Origin: Hoplostethus atlanticus
Taxonomy: Eukaryota > Chordata > Actinopteri > Trachichthyiformes > Trachichthyidae
Direction: 5' to 3'
NCBI GenBank assembly: GCA_034670405.1
Contig: JAXDDX010000052.1
Location: forward strand, 2,677,501-2,741,500
Length of the DNA stretch: 64,000 nucleotides
This document shows, piece by piece, positions 1-10,400 of the stretch; position 1 is the first letter of the stretch, and each line of letters starts with the position of its first letter. The notes below the pieces were generated by a model. The model had not been told where the DNA came from. It did no database searches and saw only the letters and a list, made by a program, of their open reading frames with translations. Made by a program: the position numbers and the translations under genes.

Positions 1-46
1 AATACCGAAATGCATTGGTACTTTTGTAAACCTTAACGCTTTCAGA

Positions 47-67
47 TGTATGTATGTATGTATGTAT
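47..67. repeat. (TATG)n microsatellite
   Basis: About five tandem TATG units lie in the intron before the first visible ALDH3 exon. Confidence 0.8.
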
Positions 68-310
68 AATCAAACGACAGATCGGGGCGTTTCTGCAGAT
101 GTCAGCGATGTTTGCTTCAAGGACTTTAATCTTATAATAGCTTTCCTTTGCATCCGAAGTCACTTGCTTGTTGTATAGTCTGTGGCTATAATGGAACACT
201 GTTCAGGAGTCAATATTGTGGTTTCAACAAAACACTGATGTCACTGCAAGTCATGGATAGATAAAATTCTGCCCACTCTGCCACTCTGACTCTTCTTGTC
301 TGACCTCTAG

Positions 311-1033
311 CTGATCAGAAGGGTGATAGCAGAGACGTCCAGCGGTGCTCTCCTGGCTAATGACTGTCTGATTCACTTTACCATCAGTGCTCTGCCCTTC
401 GGAGGAGTCGGTGAGTCTATAGCAGGGATGTAGTGGAGGGTAAGCCCACCTAGTATGATGATGTAAGTTATATAAGAATATGGTATTTTAAGGACATTTT
501 AAAATGCTTTTCTGAAAATATTGATTTTTATTCACATTGCGGCTTTTTTGCCTTATGATGATCACCAACTGGAGGTCATAGTGTACCTACTTATCCATTT
601 ACCACTTTATCACTGGTAGATTATCATTACAGATTTATCATATCATTTTACTCATGCATGAATTACATCAGGGCAGTTTTGCAGTATTGTTTCACAATGT
701 TTGATGGACCCATTCTGTGATCTAACCATTGTATCGTGACTCCAGTCATGACTAACTCCGCCCCCCCCCACCCTGTTCCTCTTCTCAGGTAACAGTGGCA
801 TGGGCTGCTACCACGGTCGACACAGCTTTGACCAGCTCAGCCACCTGCGCAGCTGTCTGATCAAGAAGCTGAACATGGAGGGGGTGAACAACATGCGTTA
901 CCCGCCCCACACCGCCAGCAAGTTGGGTTGGGCTCGCTTCTTCCTCAAGCACGTCAATGTGGGCAGCTTGCGTCGCATGGCAATCCTGGCCATGTTGGCC
1001 GCCTTGGCTGCATTTGTGGTGCAGGTACAATAA
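311..1033 (+). CDS. aldh3a2: ALDH3A2-like fatty aldehyde dehydrogenase, last two exons (5' part outside window)
   Basis: Two exons are visible, 311-410 and 789-1033, joined by a GT-AG intron in phase 1. The first encodes the family segment ending in [10 protein letters not shown]. The second starts [15 protein letters not shown], the conserved C-terminal block of ALDH3 enzymes, continues through MRYPP, and ends in a hydrophobic tail ([15 protein letters not shown]) before TAA at 1031-1033. ALDH3A2-type enzymes oxidise long-chain fatty aldehydes to fatty acids with NAD+, anchored in membrane by such a tail. Catalytic exons are to the left of the window. The neighbour at 4471-12783 is a same-strand paralogue, so this is a tandem pair. 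The last codons contain CAG followed by GTACAA, a possible splice donor, so a longer alternative C-terminus is possible. ALDH3 assignment is firm; the exact paralogue name is not. Confidence 0.9.
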
Positions 1034-4000
1034 TCTCTGGACATCTGACACCTCCGTCCGTAAAGTCAAACCTCCCACATAAAAGGTTGAGCGAGTGTAG
1101 TTTGCTTGAGGGTATTGGATGTATGTTGGATCATCAACTGTATTCTGTTCACCTTTTTTCAACACGGTCACAAAGTTTTATGAAATGTGCACAAACTCCC
1201 AAACAGAGTACGTGTTGTGGACATGAATATTGTGAAGTTTACATTCCTCCACCGTGAAAGGATCATGTGACAAGAGCACAAATCGGACACGCCATTTTCA
1301 CATCACATGAAAAGGTTAGCTAACGGTTAGGTTAAGGCAAGAAAAACTCTTTTGGTTAAGGTTAGGCAACTAAAGACACTTTAGGATTAGGTTTTGGTCA
1401 TTGTTAAATATGAAAAACTTCTTCACATGAGTTGGGAATTGAACCCGGGTCATTGAAAACCACTGGTCTATACCGTAAGAAAATGAGCTGATTTAGTGCT
1501 TGGTTGCAATGAAAACCTGCAGGCCCCATGGCCCTCCGTGGCACATCCAAGTTGCCCATAAGGTGTCACTGTTGGTCCTCAAGTTACAGCAGGGTTCACT
1601 ACTGTTTAGTTCATGCGGGTGCTACAGATGAAGATATTGTTATCCGAACTTCTAATTATTTGTCAATGATTTACACACTTGGTTGCCCACACAAGGTTCA
1701 GACTGACTGAAGTGCCTATTCAGGCTTAATCAGTGTTTGTGTGACAAGTGGATGAGTGATGGGATCGTTTTCACCTTAACGGGGAGCATGAAATCATCAC
1801 AGATTGGAGAGCAGTTGTAGCTTATCTTTGACATTACCATGAAAAAAAAAGCATTCATTAGTGTTTGAAGAGACACTTGTTTTTGGACAGTGGGGTATTT
1901 GTGTGATTGTTTATAGCCTTTTAAATAGTCAAAGTACATTTTTTCCCAAGATAGCCAGATATGAGCGTCCCCCGCCACACTCCCACAATACAACAGGCTT
2001 GTGCTCTGACACAAGAATGCCTTTGTTCCACGCAGACAATGTGTGGTGTTGTCCAGGAAATCTAACCACATAACGCTCCCTCGCCTTTCCCCCCTTTAAT
2101 TACCCAGCATGCTCCACTCCCCTGGGCTAAATGGTGCCTTTTGTTGTTGCCCACCCCTCCACCTTTGTTGACATCCACACTGTTGTCCTCACATGAACAG
2201 TTAACATATCTGTTATGTCTGTAATTCAAACAGCATCACCAGCAGTTACGGTGGAACCTTTAGTCCATTTTGTCGTCCTGTGTTTTGCAGAGATTCTTGT
2301 GAGGAGGCTGAGGAGCGGGAACCGGGGGCCTTGGTTAAACGCTGCGGTGGCACTGGGACAGCCACACGGGGACAGACTCAACGTTATGCAACATAGAACT
2401 CCTCAAACCTGTGTTTAACAGTGGTTTGAGAGAAATATGAGCCATTTCATATTCATGTACATTACATGTACACTAATTGAATTTGAGCATTTCCAAAACA
2501 TTTCATCTGTTACACTGTGAGAATGTGCTACTAATGCAATTTTTTTTAATGAACATTTCAATTATATGTATATTATGGAACAATACTGTATATTATATTA
2601 TCTGGTAAAGGCAGATTGTATTGTCACTTTTTGAAGATATGTCTAAAACATTTCATCACTGCATAGCTAATAAGTGAACTAGGTATAATGTAAAGTATCT
2701 TTTTGAGTCCAAAACATGAAATTATAATAACCTATTATAACCTATAACCTGTTACATATAATGATTTTGTAGAGAACATTGGTTGCAGGATCTTTCAGAC
2801 TCAAACGGTTAGTATTATTTTACAGTTTGAATTGTCATATCATAACTTGTGGTCCATTAAGTGATTTCTTTGCAATTAAAAATTGTATTATCTTGCTCTT
2901 GAGTTTTGGTAATTACTTTTCACGTGATGCTGAATTAACCAACCAAATATAGAGGTAGTGTATATGATCAGAGTTAATGGCGTGTTATTAACAAGGTCTC
3001 AAGGTTAGTATATTTTATGACTTGGCTCCCTGTGAATGATAAAAGGTTCTAGTCTCATTAAGATATATTGACCTCCATGATTGGCACCCTTGGTAAAGAA
3101 TTAGCTCAAGAAAAGGTTGTAAAAGAAACAACACAAGTAGAGAGTGTGTGTGTGTGTGTGTGTGTGTGGTGGTGGTGGTGGGGGGGGTCTTATCAAGGGT
3201 CCTAATGACCGTGTGAATGAATCTCGATTCTCGTTACAATGAGCTGGTTTCTCTTGGTAAACTGATCCCAGAGCTGCCTGACTGATAACAAACACGACCT
3301 GTACCACGAGCCGTCAGTCAGCCAGGACGTCAGTGGCGAGGGAATTAAAACTGATATTTCACTCAAGAGAACACTGGATGTGAATTTGAGCGGAGCTTTG
3401 CGCAACTTAGGTAAGTTGAATTGTTCTCTGCTGATATTGGATATCGACACCACGGATAGATAGTCGATACTTAGACGTAGTCGACTGTAATTGTTACGTT
3501 TCATAAGTAAGAAATTAGGAGAAGAACATCCACATTACCTGTTGATACCTATTTTTTCATCTTAACCCGCTTGATCGACCGCTCTATAAATCCTATTTAA
3601 TCTGGTGAAATGTCCAGAGGACGAAAAAATATATATATTTTCTATGCACAAAATTAGCTTTCTATACACACAGCTGCGGCTGGTTTTCCTGCTGCTGTTA
3701 CTTTCAATTCAACTTTATTTTCATTATACTATGCCGGAGCACACCTAAAACGAAGAGTGACCTCGCAAAACAAACAGTGCAAATGGGACAACAAGATACA
3801 TTGCAGTAGGAAAAATATAAAATGCAATTCAGATATGTCGAACTATATAAAAAGTGGAAATTTATAAAGAATGTGCACTCCACTTGTTTTCAGCTCAGTA
3901 GGGATAACAACACGGGTGTCAGTTGGGTCTGACAAGGTGCCTTAGTGAGTAAAAAAAACCTTGTGCAACAATTGGCAGGGAAAAAAAAACCCAATCACAC

Positions 4001-4470
4001 CAGGGGAGCGTTTAGTAGTATCTAGTCTGTTTTAGCTGTGTTACTAATAATTTATCACTTTGACCAAATAATAGTAAAGTCAAATTTATTTACATAGCGC
4101 TTTAAATAAATAAATAAATAAGCATGGAACATCAACAGCTACAGAGCATCAAACAACATGGCACACATATGTTGTCAGTCAGCCATTGCTCCACTTTGTC
4201 CCTACATATATGCTTAATATAAAGGATGTTTTGGTGGCAAATGAGATGGAGGGACCGATGGTGTCATTAAGCAATTCGCAGAAGGACAACAAGCTGTCAA
4301 TTGACAAAGTTAAAAATAACTACCATTTTGAACATCTTTACACTGGTTTGTACAGTCAAGGAAAGGTCACGGGCGGGGGTCATTTTGAAAAGCTGAGACG
4401 GTTCAATTCTAAAATTAAAATCTGCAACTTTCCTACCCTACATGTTCTTATTTGTCATGCAGGCGTCGGC
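1034..4470. other. Intergenic spacer between tandem ALDH3 genes
   Basis: No coding exon is recognisable on either strand. The spacer holds AT-rich unique sequence, a GT/GGT simple repeat near 3.15 kb, and a teleost-type repeat end around 3705-3740 (an AACTTTATTTTCATTATAC motif). A motif at 4080-4105 (TTTATTTACATAGCGCTTT, then AAAT repeats) is common at the ends of fish interspersed repeats. It should contain the promoter of the downstream ALDH3 gene, but no clear TATA box could be fixed. Confidence 0.5.
3143..3187. repeat. (GT)n-(GGT)n-poly(G) compound simple repeat
   Basis: A GT run of about 25 bp passes into four GGT units and then a run of eight G. It has no coding role. Confidence 0.85.
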
Positions 4471-7400
4471 ATGGAGAGGCAGGCACTTCATCGGGCCAGG
4501 GAGGCCTTCCTCAGCCGCAGGACTCGGCCTCTGGAGTTCAGGTTGCAGCAGCTCAAAGCACTGCTGAGCATGATCACCGAAAGACAGACCGAAATCTCCA
4601 CCTCCCTCAAACAGGACATCAACAGGGTGAGTGGAGCAGCCGGACGTCACTACATTAAGGTCCATTTGAGATGTTTTGTATCCGTGTGCTACCCTTTGTA
4701 CTTTGAAGCCATTGGATGCAGTGCCATTCCATGAGTTTTATTACAGGAGATACATTTCACACCCATTGTGATTAATATCAGTAAGTTGCTAGTGTTATTT
4801 AACAGTAAGAATGGAAATGCTTTATATTTACCTCAAATCTCTACTTTTGAAGCTGCCCCTCTTCCTCACATCTCTATTGTCTATTAAATCCTGCTACTAG
4901 ATCAGAGGGGTGTTCCACGAAGCGAGCTTACCACTTATCCAGGCTTATTTCGCTTAGTCTGGCTCATTTTCAGGTTTATTCGGTTCCACAAAGCAAGCTC
5001 AGCATAGTTCAAGCTAAGTTGCTGTGGCAACTTATGCTTCCAAACTAGCCTGCCTCGGGATCAATTTCCAGGATGGAAACAACCGATTTCATAAAAATAT
5101 AATAAAAGTAAGAACCAGCCCGAACAGCTCAGTCAGTAGAGCATGAGACTCTCAGTCTTACGGTTGTGAGTTCGATCCCCATATAGGGTCCAGTACAGTA
5201 CGATGATTGTAATGTAGTAAGATGAAACCTTACGTACAGCCTTTACTACATCATTTATGGCGATAGTACATTTACAGTCTTGAGGTTTCATATATGGCAT
5301 GGTTTCATTGATAATATTTTTAGCTTTTCAGTTCTTTAATATTGTTGGAACACATGATATTTAATAAGGTCTATACAATTTGTTCGTTTTTAATTCAACA
5401 ATTACTTACGCATTCAATCTAGCAGCAATTCGTTGCCAATCTTTCTCTCTCCCTTTATTTATGGAAATCGTATTTCCCTTTTCATTGTAATATGGCTGAA
5501 TTCTCCATAGACCTCCACTAAAAGTTGCTGTTCAGTGGCCGTGAACATTGCGGCTCTGTCTTTACCGTCATTTTTTGTCATGATGAATCGATCAGATCCA
5601 TGATCGACCTCTCGGGCTGCTTAAATAAACTGTGTATAAATGTGCACGCGCAATTATCTGGATTGCTTGAGCCTGGCTCGGTTTAGCCCAATCACGGTAG
5701 CTTGACTTGGGCTTCGTGGAACCACTTTAGCCCCGATTGATTTGTTAGGTTAATTCAAACCAGGCTTGCGAGGTTAATCGCCGCTTTTATAAGCCTGCTT
5801 TGTGGAACAGCCCCCAGGACCAGTTAGTTTTAAAGTGGTAATCTGCAAGATTCAGTTTAAAAATTTGGCTCCATCTTTGTCTCTCAGCCTCATTTCTGTG
5901 GTGCTTCTCACTGGTCTTCCCAGAGATCACCTGTCAATCAAACAGTGTGTCCAGTTATATCAGTCAGCAATAGAGAGTAGCAAAATGGATATTTATTTTT
6001 ATGAAACTGTTACAGATTAACACTTTTTGTTCTCAGCTCTCTAGAGATCTTGAACTCAACTAAATCTGATTAGAAAAATGACAACAGATATGTGATATGT
6101 GAAGGATAAAACGATTGAGACTGGATGCCATTTTTTCCTGTCTTAAGTGTGCTGGGGTTTCCTACAGAGCCAGTATGACACGCCGCTCTTGGAGCTGATT
6201 GGCCTGGAGAACGAGATCAACCTGGCTATAGAGAAACTGGCAGAGTGGGCGGCGCCTCGGCCGGTAGAGAAGAACCTCCTCACCATATCAGATGAGGTTT
6301 ACATCCAGCCGGAGCCCCTGGGAGTGGTGCTCATCATAGGGTCCTGGAACTACCCCTGGGCCGTGACTCTGACACCTCTGGTCGGAGCTATTGCTGCTGG
6401 TAGGGGGGTCTTTCTCTATCTCCAATCCCACATTACCTTCCTACCTTGTGCTAAAGTCAAGTGTACCTACAATTCCAGCATTGACCTACAGTTGCTACCC
6501 TTTTCTTTAGTGTTACCTTTAACGTTACTTGGAGACTTCTTGAACTGGCTTTATGGAATTAGTAGCTACTTTGCATATTTGTTATAATGAATTGTTAAAA
6601 AAAAAAACGTTAGACCGGGTTGGCCTTTTATTAATGATCAGATATTGACTAATTTTACCTAACCTTGAATAGAGGGCTTGCAGGTGGACATATTAGAGGT
6701 CCTCAACTCTTGGTCAAGAACAGCTGATTGTGTTTCTAAATTTACAACTCAGCTGTCAATTCACCAATGATACATCTGATTGATTTTGTGTCTAGATAAT
6801 GTCAGCTAGTTAGCTAGCTATCCATATTATCTGGTCAGCTAACCACCACTGTCTTGTTGTTAACACATCTGATTAGCACGCTAGCTATGTATCCAGTAGC
6901 ATCTAGCGTTAGTAGTGGCTAGTAGTCACATGTTACCATGATTAGCCTGCTGGCTAGTTAGCTAGCTAACAGTTTGTTCAGGTGAACTGAGCTGACTCTT
7001 CTCCAGCTCCAACTTGGAGTAGAGACTAGGGCTAAAGACAAGACACTTTACTGAGTCACAGTAACCTACATTTGGAAACAAATCTACCTGATCACACTAT
7101 GCACTTTTACTGAGAACATTACTGAACTGACCTACAGCCACACCACAACAATCTTTTTCAGGTTCATCTTTTTCTAGCCTGGTTGTTTTATATTTAGACA
7201 TTATGTCCAGCCAATTCTCTAGTGGACCTCCATGATGGCACCGTGGTGCGATTTGTGCTGTAACTGCAAAGCCTCCATTGGTGGGGTCAGTCACCCTAAC
7301 TTGAGGAGCTGCTAACCCTGAGAGAATTTAAATAGTATGGGTTTCAGTGGAGAGTTTTAGTGTCAGAATTCTGGGGGGAATAAATCTTTGTAATGTTTTG

Positions 7401-10400
7401 GCATGAAAATTGATTGAAGAAGACTGAATAATGGACACAAAATATTGGCCATTGGCAGCTTTAATGCAAAAACATCCATATTAGCCTTCACAAATTTGAG
7501 TATTGACTCTTTTGCAGCACTGGCTCGAGAAAAAGAATGGAGAGAAATATCCTGGGATGAACTCTGTCAAAAGTTGGCAACCCTCCACATCTGTGCTTTC
7601 CCAGCCTCCTGCTTGTCTTCCTATTAGTCATTCGATGATCTCATCCCGCTCACGCTCACACCCATCTTCATTCTCTCACCGAAGGCAATGCAGCTGTGGT
7701 GAAGCCGTCAGAGCTCAGCGAGTACTCGTCCCTCCTCCTCCGGGCTCTGCTGCCTCGCTATCTGGACCAGGTCTGAACACCAGCTGCATTGTTGATGCAA
7801 TATTATTCTGCAGAGTGGTTGTCACTCTGCAGTTGGCTATTGTTTGGTTTTAATTGTGGCTTGTAACCTCTGGAAGTCCTGGACCACCACAGTACAGTAC
7901 TGTATGTGCCATATACACTGTCAATAACTAAGTTGTAAATTTAAGTGGCAAACGGTGACTTGGGCTCAGTGACAAAGTTGCAACATATGGATTGACCTGT
8001 CACATTTTGTGGTGGAAAAATTACAGACAACTATTATGTTTGAGAAAAATTCCAAAACGTCCATTTATACTATACTGACATACTGTGATTCTCAAAATGT
8101 GATCAAAACCACATGCATGCACAAAATGATACCTTGAATCTCATTGTTCTCATAAAAATGTGTCACCATCTCATTTTTGGTGCAAACTATCCAGTATGCA
8201 TTGGGTGGAAGACAAGGAAACACCCTGGGCAGATCTGCAGTCCATCACAGAGCTAACAGATAGACAAATACACTCACACCTATGAACAATTTAGAATCTC
8301 CAGTCCTGTGGGAGGAAACTGATGAGAACAATGAGAACACAGAACCTTCTTACTGTGAATGACAGTGCCAACCACCGAGCCACCGTGCCGCCTACAAACT
8401 ATCCGTTTCGTGTCATTTACTTTCAGGATCTATACCCGGTGGTGTTAGGTGGCGTGTCAGAGACCCAGGAGCTGTTGAAGCAGAGGTTTGACCACGTCTT
8501 CTATACAGGAAGCAGCACAGTGGGCAAAGTGGTGATGGAGGCTGCAGCACGCCACCTCACCCCAGTTACCCTGGAGCTGGGAGGGAAGAGCCCCTGCTAC
8601 ATCGACAAGAACTGTGACCTCAGGATCGCCTGCCGGTAATACATCACTGATAATACTATATCACCAGCAATCTTCCACAGAACCAACTTATGAGCTATTC
8701 TGCAACACTGTGTGCATCATGCATAATGCATCATAGTTTATGCTTAAAATAATGTGACTTTTATGGGTCCTGTCATACATTTATGAATTGTAGCAAATTT
8801 ATTTCATGTCATTGAGATGCTTAACAGAGGAGATTGTCCCATTGGTCAACATCTGTTAAGTGATGAGAACATAGACAACAAAATCATCCATGTGGTTTAT
8901 TGGCTCTGGTGCTCCATGCTAACACTTTAGCATACACTATGATGAGTGATAGTAGGCTACATAACATTTATTAGGTTTTTTTTCTAGTGGGTGACAGTGG
9001 ACAGTAGCCAAAGACCATAACCTACTGCTAGCTATAAAATTGTCATAGTGTCACGTTAGCTAGTAGGTTTACTAGCTAGCTAAGTTGTTTTGTTCCAGAC
9101 TGGCGTCACTTCTACACCAAGTCAACTTTGCATGAAAAGTTCCTCACTACGTATTTGGAACGTTCCAAACTAGCAAGTTGTGCTTTGCTCATATCAAATG
9201 GATGCTGGGTAGTGTAGTATGGTAAACGTACTTTACCATACTGTCATAAGCTCATAATCATATCATAACCATACGTTTATGAAATCGGGCCGAGGCCGAA
9301 TAAATGTCACATTTCAGAATGGGAACCGCACAATTTGAAGTTTGAAGTATGTCAAGTAATCTGCAATGTACTGGAATACACAGGAGTGAGCCAGAGCCGA
9401 AAGAGAGGACTTCACCTCCCTATGGAAACAGGTAGAGTAGTCCCTGCTAGTTCAAAGCAGTACGCTATTTTATTGTATGGCCTTTGTCGAATACTGAATT
9501 CTGATGAGCCAATGAAGGCATGTTATTTTTGAATAACAAACTTGTGTTTCACATCTAATCATGTCACTGCAGTCAAGAACAGCCAATTCTGACTTCATCA
9601 ATCAAATCAAAGCCACCTTGTGCCAAAAAGACAGTACTGGTTACTACAGACAGCCCTGCTGGGGTAGTTTGAAAGCTTGTGCAATTACTTTAGCTTGTAA
9701 TAAACCAATCTACACGAAAATGCCAGTCTTAGCTTATGGTTTAATAGTACTGACCATTTTGTTTTAGAGCTGCTGTAAATTCTCATTTTCTCACTTATAA
9801 TGCTAGTGGCCCATTGGCAACATAGTGTATGCTAAAGTGTTAGCATGGAGCCTACTATCATTCAACATAGTGTATGCTAAAGAGTTAGCATGGAGCATCG
9901 GAGCCAACGATCTACCGGGGACACATGGATGATTTTGGTGTCTGTTCTCATCACTTAACGGTTAAGTTGACCATTTAGAAAATCTCCCACAAACTTGGTG
10001 TATAGCTTTGTAACAGCTACATATGTATGACTTGAAACTACAATATTTTAATTGTGTGGAGTTGATTCCTAAAAGACAAAGTATATGAAAGTGATTAACT
10101 CACATTGTCCATGTTACAATGCATCCTTGGCTTGTCCGCAGTCGTATCACATGGGGAAAGTTTGCCAATTGTGGTCAGACGTGCATCGCCCCAGACTACA
10201 TCCTGTGCGAACCCTGCATCCAGGGCCGAGTGGTGGAGGGCATCCGACAAACCCTACTGGTATGATCCCTCTGGGTCAAATGACCCTGAGTAGAATATTA
10301 CCGTCTTAGTTTTAATGAAAGTCTAGAGGTTTACGGAAACCCTTTGATCCATCCCAGGAGTTCTATGGTGCTGATCCCAAATGCTCACCAGACTACGGCC

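Larger units (their letters stand above)
4912..5815 (-). mobile_element. PIF/Harbinger-like DNA transposon remnant in ALDH3 intron 1
   Basis: The ends form imperfect inverted repeats. The left end reads GGGGTGTTCCACGAAGC and the right end GCTTTGTGGAACAGCCCCC. Between them, on the minus strand, is a broken Myb/SANT-like ORF typical of PIF/Harbinger elements. The left 125-130 bp recur almost unchanged at about 36557-36685. The flanking target duplication could not be fixed. Family assignment is inferred from the end sequence and the Myb-like fragment; no transposase gene is visible. Confidence 0.6.

Noticed and set aside
785..1171. 128-codon minus-strand ORF over the first ALDH3 last exon
   Set aside because: It is antisense to a well-supported coding exon and has no family resemblance.
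5118..5190. Functional tRNA-Lys or tRNA-Glu gene
   Set aside because: Acceptor stem does not pair, and the same head is attached to a SINE tail at 12172-12306.
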